From a virus, in the IMG/VR virus record IMGVR_UViG_3300047300_000510, positions 1-33,495 of that record: DNA of 33,495 nucleotides. One strand, 5' to 3'. The notes beneath the pieces were generated by a model, which saw only the letters and a program-made list of their open reading frames with translations, made no database searches and was not told where the DNA came from. The translations under genes were made by a program, and so were the position numbers. Numbering within the stretch: position 1 is the stretch's first letter; every line of letters starts with the position of its first letter. Of this stretch, positions 5,585 to 12,362 are shown piece after piece.

Positions 5585-6454
5585 CTATTGCGCAGAAGCC
5601 GGTCGGGCCGGTCGCGAAACAGGGTTACAAGTGGTGCAAATAACTGCGACGCGATTATGCTCGCAGCGTTCGATTGGGTTCAGTTCACGATCACGGCGCA
5701 GACGCTCAGCTTCAGCTTCCTGCTCCGCTTTCATCCTGGCCCGCTCCTGACGATCCTTCTCGATCCGCTCGAGCTTCTCCGCCTCTTCCTTCAGCTTCCG
5801 CTCTTCAGGCGACAACACTCGGACCGGATACGGATCATCAAGCCAACCTTCGCGGTTCAACCAGGTTGATGCGTGAGGCACGAACTGGACCGGTGGGAGA
5901 TTGGGATCAGTCGCAAGCTTGACGGCACCCTCGACGATCAGCTCGCCATCGGCAGCCGAAGCAGCCTTGACAAAAGCCTTCCAAGCCGATCCTTTGCCGA
6001 CCTTCCTGGGGTAAACCGACCAAAACTCTGCGAACAGTCGCTCAAGCTTGGCTTGAGCAAGATCTTTCTTCTCTTCAGTCTTCTTCTCTATAGTATTCTT
6101 TACCCCTGCATCGCCCGCTGGCGGGTTATCCGCCGGCGCAAAATGAACCGACGGTGCGAACGGGTCCTTCGTGATCCAGAGAGCCGGTCCCATCCGGCCG
6201 TCCTCGTGGCGCGTCTGAGACCTTTCTAGGTATCCAGCGTCCTCTAACTCCTGGATAGCCGTTCTGATGGCTCTATCGCCATCCTGGCCGTTCCTAGCTA
6301 GCCTCTCGCGCGACACCTCGAAGCCAACCGCGTGACTCATCAGCTCGGCCAGCAGTCCGCGAGCCTTGTAGCTGAGTCTGGTGTCACGAACCCAACTGTT
6401 GGGCAACTGTGTGAAATGCCCGTCGAACGAGTGCTTCCCACGAATAATCGGCAT
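5585..6454 (-). CDS. Replisome organiser-like winged-helix protein
   Basis: A 289-aa protein. The N-terminal part (about residues 15-95) is a winged helix: TQLPNSWVRDTRLSYKARGL, then LMSHAVGFEVSRERLARN and ELEDAGYLERSQTR. A linker leads to FAEFWSVYPRKVGKGSAWKA, a hallmark of phage replication initiators and helicase loaders of the DnaD-like type. A long charged coiled coil follows (about 215-265). The C-terminus holds CEHNRVAVICTTC, a possible zinc knuckle. It probably loads the host helicase at the phage origin. The start overlaps the dUTPase stop as TAATG. Confidence 0.78.
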   Translation of the reverse strand: MPIIRGKHSFDGHFTQLPNSWVRDTRLSYKARGLLAELMSHAVGFEVSRERLARNGQDGDRAIRTAIQELEDAGYLERSQTRHEDGRMGPALWITKDPFAPSVHFAPADNPPAGDAGVKNTIEKKTEEKKDLAQAKLERLFAEFWSVYPRKVGKGSAWKAFVKAASAADGELIVEGAVKLATDPNLPPVQFVPHASTWLNREGWLDDPYPVRVLSPEERKLKEEAEKLERIEKDRQERARMKAEQEAEAERLRRDRELNPIERCEHNRVAVICTTCNPVSRPARPASAQ

Positions 6455-6882
6455 TAGGCGACCTCACGGCAGCCGGCCTCAGAACAGGTCACAGCCTTGT
6501 CGTCCAAAGCTCGCTTGCAGTCAGGGCACTTACCGGTCACGCCGTCGTATCCGGCCGCCTGACGAGCCGCGTTGATGCCACGCTTCTCGAAATACTTGGC
6601 CAGGAACTCGTCAGCGTCACAGTCGACCACGAGCATCAGGTTCATCAGGAAGTGGAACGCGTCCACCAGCTCCGAAACGTAAGCGTCACGGTTCACGTGC
6701 TTGCTCTTGGCCCACGGCTTCCAACCAGTCTCAGCCAAAGCTTCGTGCAGCTCGTCCTGGAGCGCGAGCACGTTCCATCTGATCCACTCAAGCTTCTGCT
6801 CGTCGTTGAGATCCTTCGGATCTGCGCCGAACGAGTTCACCTGAAGGTTCCACTGGGCGTTGAGTGCGTCTTGTAGTGTCAT
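6454..6882 (-). CDS. All-alpha dUTPase / MazG-like with zinc ribbon
   Basis: A 142-aa enzyme probably hydrolysing dUTP to dUMP and pyrophosphate. The helical core has ALQDELHEALAETGWKPW and YVSELVDAFHFLMNLML, the acidic metal-binding pattern of dimeric all-alpha NTP pyrophosphatases. The C-terminal 25 residues add a separate zinc ribbon (CPDC and CSEAGC). GAGGAGA precedes the ATG. With dCMP deaminase, the thymidylate-synthase-family enzyme and the dNMP kinase next door, it would feed dUMP and keep uracil out of phage DNA. Confidence 0.8.
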   Translation of the reverse strand: MTLQDALNAQWNLQVNSFGADPKDLNDEQKLEWIRWNVLALQDELHEALAETGWKPWAKSKHVNRDAYVSELVDAFHFLMNLMLVVDCDADEFLAKYFEKRGINAARQAAGYDGVTGKCPDCKRALDDKAVTCSEAGCREVA

Positions 6883-6895
6883 GTTGCTTTCTCCT

Positions 6896-7363
6896 CTAGT
6901 TGATTACTACAACCTGGAGACCGCACGCCTCCAGGAACTTGATTGGTGTTTCAATGTCTGCGTGAGCGTCTTCGGGCCCTGAGCGGAACACGACACGAGT
7001 CACGCCAGAGTTGGCGACAAGCTTCGCGCATTCCCAGCAGCACGGGTTGGTCACGTAGATCGTGCCGCCCGCATAGTCGCGACGATCCGCAAACAGCAGC
7101 GCGTTAGCTTCGGCATGAACCGAGACGCAGTTGGCGTAGCTCGAGGATCGGTCGACGTACGGGTTGGCTTCTTTGCTTCGGGGACAGAACGCGGCGCACG
7201 AACTGGCTGCCTTGTAACCGGCCGGTGATCCGTTATAGCCGACCGACACTGGACGGTTGGACTGGTCCACGACGACGGCACCGACCTGACGGTTAGTGCA
7301 CTTGCTTCGTCCAGCTATCGAGTCGGCGACACGCATCCACGTCTCGTCCCAGCTCTGCCTCAC
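6896..7363 (-). CDS. dCMP deaminase
   Basis: A 155-aa zinc enzyme converting dCMP to dUMP. HAEAN (residues 83-87) carries the zinc His and catalytic Glu, and CWEC (109-112) gives the two zinc Cys. An extra Cys/His-rich insert SSCAAFCPRSKE near residue 55 is common in phage and ComEB-type enzymes and may bind a second zinc. The start is GTG 7363, overlapping the upstream stop as GTGA, with GAGGTGA before it. It is the middle of a coupled nucleotide-metabolism cluster. Confidence 0.9.
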   Translation of the reverse strand: MRQSWDETWMRVADSIAGRSKCTNRQVGAVVVDQSNRPVSVGYNGSPAGYKAASSCAAFCPRSKEANPYVDRSSSYANCVSVHAEANALLFADRRDYAGGTIYVTNPCCWECAKLVANSGVTRVVFRSGPEDAHADIETPIKFLEACGLQVVVIN

Positions 7364-8049
7364 TTGGTCACCTCAGGGAACGGATCGCCTGTCTCGATGT
7401 AGTGATCCAAGATCCAGAAGTGGCGCTCGTAGATGTGCAAGCTCGCGGCGTGCCAAATAACCTGGCCAGGTTCAACGAAGACGCCATGCTCGGCAAGATC
7501 CTTGATGATCTGGTCTTGCGTCCATCGGTGCCAAGCGTGGTCGTTCCGATAACCGAACACGACGTCATTGCTTCGCATCTGAACCACGACGACAAGCTGA
7601 CCATTGCGGATCAGATACTGGACCGCGTTAGTGCAGATGAAGTCGCTCATGCCGTCACGGTTCCAATCGGTGTGGATCGACGGGCGAGTGTAGACAGCCG
7701 TCGCTCTGCGAGTGTTCTGATCCTGAACCAACGCTTTCACCACGTTTTCCATCTGGCTGCCGTTAGCTTCGTCAAGCAGAAGGAACCCGTAGTTGCTGTT
7801 GATCTCACCGGCCGGAGTCGCGACACGCTTCCAGATCGCGGGAGCGCCGCCAGGAATGTCGTTCACGTTCAGGCTGCCTGACAGATACCAGGCCAGCTCG
7901 CGCTCGATGTAGTCGCCGTTAGGCTTGCCGAAGATGCTCGGCTCGTCAGCGATAAACGACTCGCCCACCAGCTCAAGCGTGCCGGCCACGACGGGCCCGG
8001 TCTTGCGTAGCTGAGCGAAACGGTCTCTAAGAGTATTGGCGAAGATCAT
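7360..8049 (-). CDS. Thymidylate synthase-family enzyme (possible pyrimidine hydroxymethylase)
   Basis: A 229-aa member of the thymidylate synthase fold, shorter than the host enzyme (about 265). The catalytic Cys is at 139 in DFICTNAVQYLI, MRSND at 158-162 holds the phosphate-binding Arg/Ser, and HIYERH at 205-210 matches the late His/Tyr motif. Where thymidylate synthase has Asn in PFNIA, this protein has Asp170 (RNDHA); Asp at this place marks dCMP hydroxymethylases. It may therefore make a 5-modified pyrimidine nucleotide rather than dTMP, though dUTPase and dCMP deaminase neighbours favour a dUMP substrate. The ATG overlaps the kinase stop as ATGA. Confidence 0.82.
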   Translation of the reverse strand: MIFANTLRDRFAQLRKTGPVVAGTLELVGESFIADEPSIFGKPNGDYIERELAWYLSGSLNVNDIPGGAPAIWKRVATPAGEINSNYGFLLLDEANGSQMENVVKALVQDQNTRRATAVYTRPSIHTDWNRDGMSDFICTNAVQYLIRNGQLVVVVQMRSNDVVFGYRNDHAWHRWTQDQIIKDLAEHGVFVEPGQVIWHAASLHIYERHFWILDHYIETGDPFPEVTK

Positions 8050-8555
8050 GCTAGTTGATCCTTGACGAGCGACACGACGTAGTTCAGATCCTCATCGTTA
8101 GGGTCCGACAGTCGCGTGTAGTCGAACACTTTCGCGTAGGCTTCATAAAACTCCCAGACCTGACGAACATGATTCGCCTGTAGATAGTCTTCTCCGCGAG
8201 TCTTCAACCGGTAAACGATCTGCTCGAGGGAAGTGGTCATGATGATCCGCTGAGCTTCGATCTCGTCCAGGAACGACTCGAACGATCCGATGATCGGCTT
8301 CATCTTCGACTGGCCGCGATACAGCGGACCGTAGATCATCTCACCGACATGCCACCGGTCAGCGACCAAGACGTCGTTACGGCCCAAAGCTTTGAGCGGA
8401 TCGAAATACTCGACCAACATGCTGTCGTTCTCTGGAACGCCCTTGTGGGCCCTGATCACGTTAGCGTCGGTTTCGTTGATTAGTTTCTCTGCTACACGAT
8501 CCGCGAAAGTAGACTTTCCGGAACCGTCCACACCTTCAATGATGATGACTGGCAT
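8046..8555 (-). CDS. Thymidylate/deoxynucleotide monophosphate kinase
   Basis: A 169-aa P-loop kinase. The Walker A is GVDGSGKST at residues 8-16, and VADRWHVGEMIYG is the DR(Y/W) motif of the thymidylate kinase family. A lid-like basic segment RLKTRGEDYL follows near residue 117. It would phosphorylate dTMP, or a modified nucleotide made by the neighbouring thymidylate-synthase-family enzyme. The start overlaps the upstream stop as TAATG. It is short for the family, but motifs are intact. Confidence 0.82.
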   Translation of the reverse strand: MPVIIIEGVDGSGKSTFADRVAEKLINETDANVIRAHKGVPENDSMLVEYFDPLKALGRNDVLVADRWHVGEMIYGPLYRGQSKMKPIIGSFESFLDEIEAQRIIMTTSLEQIVYRLKTRGEDYLQANHVRQVWEFYEAYAKVFDYTRLSDPNDEDLNYVVSLVKDQLA

Positions 8556-8791
8556 TATGCGGCCTTTCTCAGGATCGCGCCAACGCCGTCATAGTCGTCA
8601 ATGCTAAAAGTTGCAACGTTGCCGTCACTGGAAACAACCGTCCAGTAGTGGCGCGCACCACGGGCCCTGGCGGCCTGGTAATAGATCGCGTTGCCATTGT
8701 TATCTACTAGGTAGACGTCTTGGTCAGCACGAACAAACTTCAGGTCGCGCTCAATAGCTCTAGCTAATAGTTCAGCTTGCTTGTAGTTCAT
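8555..8791 (-). CDS. Hypothetical protein under shared leader 2
   Basis: A 78-aa protein. Start ATG 8791 is chosen over a longer frame (8809) because GAGGAGA lies just before it. An N-terminal helix (YKQAELLARAIERDLKFV) is followed by strands (QDVYLVDNNGNAIYY, ARHYWTVVS, NVATFSIDDYDGVGAIL). No function is recognised. It is the first gene of the nucleotide cluster transcript and carries the same composite leader as the genes at 4464 and 16816. Confidence 0.65.
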   Translation of the reverse strand: MNYKQAELLARAIERDLKFVRADQDVYLVDNNGNAIYYQAARARGARHYWTVVSSDGNVATFSIDDYDGVGAILRKAA

Positions 8792-8889
8792 TTTCTCCTC
8801 TATCTGCAAGCCTTTTGACTTGCATAAATAACTATACGAGAAAACGAGGGACTAACTGCACCAAAACAGTCCAGTTATCAAAATGTTAT
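8792..8889 (-). promoter_or_regulatory. Shared leader module, copy 2
   Basis: Reading leftward: operator-like ATAACATTTTGATAAC (8874-8889, 14 of 16 bases as copy 1), 12 bases, GTGCAGT (8855-8861), 18 bases, TATAGT (8831-8836), seven bases, a hairpin GCAAGT..GCTTGC (8806-8823), then AGATAGAGGAGAAA before ATG 8791. Spacing between operator and GTGC is identical to copy 1. It probably drives the dNTP-metabolism genes down to the replication genes. The operator overlaps the end of the HNH-like gene. Confidence 0.55.
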
Positions 8890-9201
8890 GACGCGCGTCC
8901 AGTCGTCGCCCAGATACCAAGTCTTTCCCGTCCGCAGATCCTTCACAGGAATGGCTCTCGGGTTTTGCCAGCGTTCAAGCTTCCAACCGTGCTCGCGGGC
9001 CAGGTCAGCCATTACTGGATCGGCTTCGATGAGGAAGTTCATGCGGCTGCACAACAGGACAAGGTTCGACGGGACGTCCAAAGCTTTCGATCCGCCCATG
9101 CCTCTGTTGGCTCGATGGTTAGGGGAGACGCGTTCCGTCTCGCCACAGTGCAAGCAATACCCGTCCCGATCCTGAAGCCGGCGAAACTGTCTAGCGTTCA
9201 A
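8878..9201 (-). CDS. HNH-like endonuclease
   Basis: A 107-aa protein. RDGYCLHCGETERV gives the first zinc knuckle, SPNHRANRGMGGSKALD the His-containing strand, and NLVLLCSRMN the second half of the HNH fold. A C-terminal extension contains the RTGKTWYLGDDW segment. It starts at TTG 9201, overlapping the upstream stop; no ATG lies before the HNH core. It lies in the recombination cluster, so it may be a Holliday or flap nuclease, or a selfish or defence-related nuclease. Unlike the gene at the left end it is not next to cos. Confidence 0.75.
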   Translation of the reverse strand: MNARQFRRLQDRDGYCLHCGETERVSPNHRANRGMGGSKALDVPSNLVLLCSRMNFLIEADPVMADLAREHGWKLERWQNPRAIPVKDLRTGKTWYLGDDWTRVITF

Positions 9202-9538
9202 TGCCGGCCGTCTTCCACTGAAGCTCGATCATGCGAGCCGACGTCTGAACCGCCATCATCGACTCGCTCAGGCTCTTCAGCTTCGTCTTGATGTAGTTCA
9301 CTTCAACCTTCGCCAGTTCGGCAGCCTCACGAGCCGGCAGAGCTTGGATCTTCGCGACCGCTTGCCGATCCGCAACAGTGCCTTGCGCGTCCAGGAACGC
9401 GGCAGCCTCAGCACGCTCGGCAGCCAGAGTCAAAGCAATGAGCTTCTGCTCAGCTTCGCGCAACAAGCCGACACCGCGTTCGGACTGGGCCCGAATGTTC
9501 GCTAGTTCAATAACAACGTCGTGTGGAGTCTCAATCAA
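9191..9538 (-). CDS. Helical coiled-coil protein of the recombination cluster
   Basis: A 115-aa, almost all-helical, Ala/Glu-rich protein with heptad-like stretches (LREAEQKLIALTLAAERAEA and EVNYIKTKLKSLSESMMAV). Start TTG 9538 overlaps the upstream stop. No family is assigned. Its place between the annealing protein and an HNH protein suggests a recombination accessory, by position only. Confidence 0.65.
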   Translation of the reverse strand: MIETPHDVVIELANIRAQSERGVGLLREAEQKLIALTLAAERAEAAAFLDAQGTVADRQAVAKIQALPAREAAELAKVEVNYIKTKLKSLSESMMAVQTSARMIELQWKTAGIER

Positions 9539-9722
9539 TGTCTTGCTCTTCTATCTGTTTCTGAACGGCTATCAAGCGCTCGCTCAGCCGCTTAGCTTCG
9601 AGCGCGTAAGGTAACGCGTTCATTTCGTTGTCCCGGTAAGCCTGCGACAGGAACATGACCTGTCGCACGGCCTCCAGAAGGATCTGACGATCACGCTGCA
9701 ACGGGTGCAGTTCGTCAGGCAA
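9531..9722 (-). CDS. Small helical protein
   Basis: A 63-aa, mainly helical protein, opening PDELHPLQRDRQILLEAV and ending with a charged helix LSERLIAVQKQIEEQ. It starts at TTG 9722 with AAGGGCGAA before it, and overlaps both neighbours by 8 bases. Function is unknown; it is co-translated with the ERF-like gene. Confidence 0.55.
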   Translation of the reverse strand: MPDELHPLQRDRQILLEAVRQVMFLSQAYRDNEMNALPYALEAKRLSERLIAVQKQIEEQDID

Positions 9723-10221
9723 GGCTTTCGCCCTTAGTCTTGATCGCCGCTAGAACTTGCTGGCCAGCATTGCTAGTCCTGGCCTGGTCGTACAGGGCGC
9801 GAGCTTCAGCCTTGGTTGTGACACCTTCAAGCAATGCTTCCCAGTCGCGAGCCGGTCGCGGAGTCACAGCTCGCTCAACCTTCGCCATCTCTTCGCGGGT
9901 AGCTCGCTTGTTGCCCGAGTAGCCAGCGTTCGCGAGCGCGCGCCCGATGCTGCTCGTTTCGCAGTTCTCCAGAGCCGACGTCTTGTTCGCCATGCCGTTG
10001 ACGCCGTCGATCTCGAAAGCGTGACCGGTCGCCTTAGGAAGCTGACGCTCCTGATCCGCGTCCGTCAGGTAGATCGTCGTCTTGACAACCCACATGTTCA
10101 CGGATCGGTCGGCTGCCGTAGTCAAGTTCTCGGTGATGATCCTGCCGTCAGGGTGATCCTTCAAGAACCGAGCTAGACGCTCTTCGACTGTCTCGTAGTC
10201 GTTCAAGTTGAAGTTAGCCAT
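9715..10221 (-). CDS. ERF-like single-strand annealing protein
   Basis: A 168-aa protein. The segment SALENCETSSIGRALANAG is a hallmark of the ERF/Sak-like branch of phage recombinases (Rad52-like annealing proteins). Before it are beta segments MWVVKTTIYLTDAD and GHAFEID. The C-terminal part is helical and variable. It would anneal complementary single strands produced by the YqaJ-like exonuclease encoded two genes upstream. GAGGAGA precedes the ATG at 10221. The short length is typical for actinophage versions. Confidence 0.72.
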   Translation of the reverse strand: MANFNLNDYETVEERLARFLKDHPDGRIITENLTTAADRSVNMWVVKTTIYLTDADQERQLPKATGHAFEIDGVNGMANKTSALENCETSSIGRALANAGYSGNKRATREEMAKVERAVTPRPARDWEALLEGVTTKAEARALYDQARTSNAGQQVLAAIKTKGESLA

Positions 10222-10408
10222 TTTGTTTTATCTCCTCTATTTGTGTTTCGTTTGTTATTGCTACGTATCCGGGGATCCCGAAGAACTTGATCTGAACCGG
10301 TTCGCCCTTGTAGATGTCTTCAACGGTTGCAGTGATGTCGATCGCGTGACCGAAAACGACTGGCCGCCGAAAGCGGATCGTGGCGCCCTTTTCAGGTATC
10401 TGTGTCAT
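10214..10408 (-). CDS. Small beta-rich protein
   Basis: A 64-aa protein between the exonuclease and the annealing gene. The strands ATIRFRRPVVFG, IDITATVEDIYKG and PVQIKFFGI suggest a small barrel. No family is recognised. It has GAGGATAG before the ATG and runs 8 bases into the next gene. Conservation of position suggests a recombination partner, but nothing proves it. Confidence 0.6.
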   Translation of the reverse strand: MTQIPEKGATIRFRRPVVFGHAIDITATVEDIYKGEPVQIKFFGIPGYVAITNETQIEEIKQNG

Positions 10409-10412
10409 GTTG

Positions 10413-11315
10413 CTATCCTCGCTTGTTCACTAGGTAAGGCGTGCCACCGTTCCTGGCCTGGCGCGTCACAACGACCACGCCGTCAAACAGACCGCGCTTC
10501 GCGCTGCCCATCGCGGCCAGGACTCGGGAACGCATCTCGTTCGCGTGCTCGACCGCTTGCTTCTCGTCGTGGATCGCGAGCGCGTAATAGGTGTAAAGCT
10601 GACCGAGCTCAACCTCGTTGTCTTCGATCATCGGGTGCATCTCGCGGATCGTCTGGAACGTGCTCGTGGCACCGTCGAAGTCGGGAGCCAGGTCGAACTC
10701 CAGATAACCGCGGAACTCGATGACACGGTTCAGGTTCACTTCAGCTTCGAAGCTGTCGAACTCGACCTCGAACTCGCGATACTTAGAACCAGAGAACAAA
10801 GCGACCACAATCGCCTTCTTGAAACCAAACGTCTGCAGATACCAGAGAACCTGCGTCCGGTAGTAGGCCGGCACGCCCTTCGCCCAGTCGTCCTCGTAAC
10901 GAGCCGTCTTCACTTCGATGATGATGTCGTTGCCGTCCAGATCCGTCGCGACAGCGTCAGGGTTTGCAAGCTGCCAGGCCCGATCCTTGTTGTGCCAAGT
11001 GCCGACGTTCCGGTGAAGCTTCAGCTCAGGATGCGACTCCTCGAACTTGTCCAGGATCACGCTCTCAAGACGCGTTCCCCACTCCATAGCTTCGCTGCTC
11101 TGGATCTTGTCCTCGAACCGGCCGGTCTTCTTCGCCCACAAAGTGAACGGAGACTGCCACGGGTTCAAGCCGCAAATAGTTCCGACGTCGCTGCCGCCGA
11201 TACCTGTCGCACGCATCGCATGCCACTGCTCGGACTGGTTCTCAGCAATACCAAGAAACACTGCGTCGCCCCAAGTCTTCACAGACAAAGGCTCTGTTAC
11301 GATCTTTTTAGTCAT
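10413..11315 (-). CDS. YqaJ/RecE-like 5'-3' exonuclease
   Basis: A 300-aa nuclease of the YqaJ (lambda exonuclease-like) fold. IGGSDVGTICGLNPWQSPFT is the N-terminal signature, ANPDAVATDLDGN carries the metal-binding Asp and IIIEVKTARYEDDW the EVK catalytic residues. It would resect double-stranded DNA ends to give 3' single strands for the ERF-like protein. GAGGAG precedes the ATG at 11315. It is the first gene of the leftward recombination operon, starting from the region divergent to whiB. Confidence 0.87.
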   Translation of the reverse strand: MTKKIVTEPLSVKTWGDAVFLGIAENQSEQWHAMRATGIGGSDVGTICGLNPWQSPFTLWAKKTGRFEDKIQSSEAMEWGTRLESVILDKFEESHPELKLHRNVGTWHNKDRAWQLANPDAVATDLDGNDIIIEVKTARYEDDWAKGVPAYYRTQVLWYLQTFGFKKAIVVALFSGSKYREFEVEFDSFEAEVNLNRVIEFRGYLEFDLAPDFDGATSTFQTIREMHPMIEDNEVELGQLYTYYALAIHDEKQAVEHANEMRSRVLAAMGSAKRGLFDGVVVVTRQARNGGTPYLVNKRG

Positions 11316-11341
11316 CTGACTAATCTCCTCGGTTAGATGGC

Positions 11342-11383
11342 AAGAGAGTCGTTGAGCGAAATGTTCAGCGGCTCTCTTTTTTT
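11342..11383 (+). terminator. Intrinsic terminator or attenuator before whiB
   Basis: A long hairpin with arms AGAGAGTCGTTGA and TCAGCGGCTCTCT (wobble pairs allowed) is followed on the plus strand by a run of seven T. This is a canonical plus-strand terminator, yet no plus-strand gene lies upstream. It lies in the 124-base divergent gap between the exonuclease and whiB. It may attenuate whiB transcription from a promoter further upstream, or stop antisense transcription. Read on the minus strand it has no T run. Confidence 0.65.
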
Positions 11384-11439
11384 ATAGTAAGTTGATCTTA
11401 TGCCGCTCATGCGACATTTTATTTAGTTTGAGGAGAAAC

Positions 11440-11769
11440 ATGTTTTTTGAAAACGACGACCAGAAAGCGGATCTGAAGAAACTGCTTGATGCCCAGTGGG
11501 AAGCAGATGAGATCGTCCCGTGCGTCAACTATCCCGACGCTTACTTTCCCGAGCTTGCGTCAGACGCGCTCGACATTGCGGAGCAGGCCAGGAAGATGTG
11601 CTACGGCTGCCCGATCGTGGCCCAGTGTCTTCAGTACGCCATCAAGTGGGAGGTCTACGGCGTTTGGGGCGGAACCTCAGCGAACCAACGAAAGCTTTTC
11701 CGACGATCCGCAGGCTTGCCAATCCCGTCGCGCACGCCGTTTCACGACTGGGCCGGAGAAGGCGCTTAG
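11440..11769 (+). CDS. whiB: WhiB-like iron-sulfur transcription regulator
   Basis: A 109-aa WhiB-family protein. The four cluster ligands are C28, C54, C57 and C63 (CYGCPIVAQC), followed by the GVWGG turn at 74-78 and a basic tail QRKLFRRSAG for DNA contact. Start ATG 11440 has GAGGAGAAAC before it; a longer frame to 11392 lacks this support. WhiB proteins carry a 4Fe-4S cluster and usually bind region 4 of the primary sigma factor. It is the only plus-strand gene in the left arm and ends overlapping the sigma-like gene tail to tail by four bases. It marks the host as actinobacterial. Confidence 0.92.
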   Translation: MFFENDDQKADLKKLLDAQWEADEIVPCVNYPDAYFPELASDALDIAEQARKMCYGCPIVAQCLQYAIKWEVYGVWGGTSANQRKLFRRSAGLPIPSRTPFHDWAGEGA

Positions 11770-12359
11770 AGCCGGTTGCCGGCCAAAGCGTCCGACAGAC
11801 GCTGAACGGCACGATCCACACGCTTCTTAGCTCCAACCTTGCTGATGCCCTCGAGCTCAGAGATCTCTTGCAGAGTCAGACCGTCACGGAAGCGCCAATA
11901 CAGCACTTCCTTAGTCTCCCTAGGCAAACCGTGGAACGCTCCAGACACGTCAGCCAGGATCGCTTGAGCCATGCCGTGCTCGTTAGGGACGAACTGAGGC
12001 TCGCCAGTGACAGGGTTCACTATGACAAGCGTCTCTGGCGTGTCCTCGAACATGTACGGCAAGATCCGAGACACTCTGGCCGGATCGTAGAAGTTGTCGT
12101 CACGCAAACCGCGGCCAACCTTCAGCTTCTGCTCTTCGGCAGCAAACTTGTTGCCCTCACGGCGAAGCGCCACGTAAAGCTTACCGGTGCCGCCAGGCTC
12201 GTCCCGATACTTGCGCACGGTGCCAGCGTTCTCGATAAGCCACAGGAACAGCGTCGAAGCGATGTCATCCTCTTCGACCGCTCTCCAGCGTGAAGCGATC
12301 CGTCGAGCTACGCGGTTAGCTAGCGCGATCTCGTCAGCGGTAATCGTGTTGCGTTCCAA
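11766..12359 (-). CDS. Sigma factor-like protein
   Basis: A 197-aa protein. The N-terminal helices (ANRVARRIASRWRAVEEDD onward) resemble a reduced sigma region 2. The C-terminal 55 residues (LPRETKEVLYWRFRDGLTLQ, then EISELEGISKVGAKKRVDRA) are a sigma region 4 helix-turn-helix. The middle is a variable linker. It would redirect RNA polymerase or act as a DNA-binding regulator. It starts at TTG 12359 with GGAG nine bases upstream. It faces whiB, whose family members normally bind sigma region 4. Confidence 0.72.
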   Translation of the reverse strand: MERNTITADEIALANRVARRIASRWRAVEEDDIASTLFLWLIENAGTVRKYRDEPGGTGKLYVALRREGNKFAAEEQKLKVGRGLRDDNFYDPARVSRILPYMFEDTPETLVIVNPVTGEPQFVPNEHGMAQAILADVSGAFHGLPRETKEVLYWRFRDGLTLQEISELEGISKVGAKKRVDRAVQRLSDALAGNRL

Positions 12360-12362
12360 AGC

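Noticed and set aside
10545-11336. Plus-strand open frame of 263 codons
   Set aside because: Antisense to the YqaJ-like exonuclease and without family motifs.
11392-11439. N-terminal extension of the WhiB gene
   Set aside because: The extra 16 residues are not part of the WhiB fold and GAGGAG lies immediately before ATG 11440.
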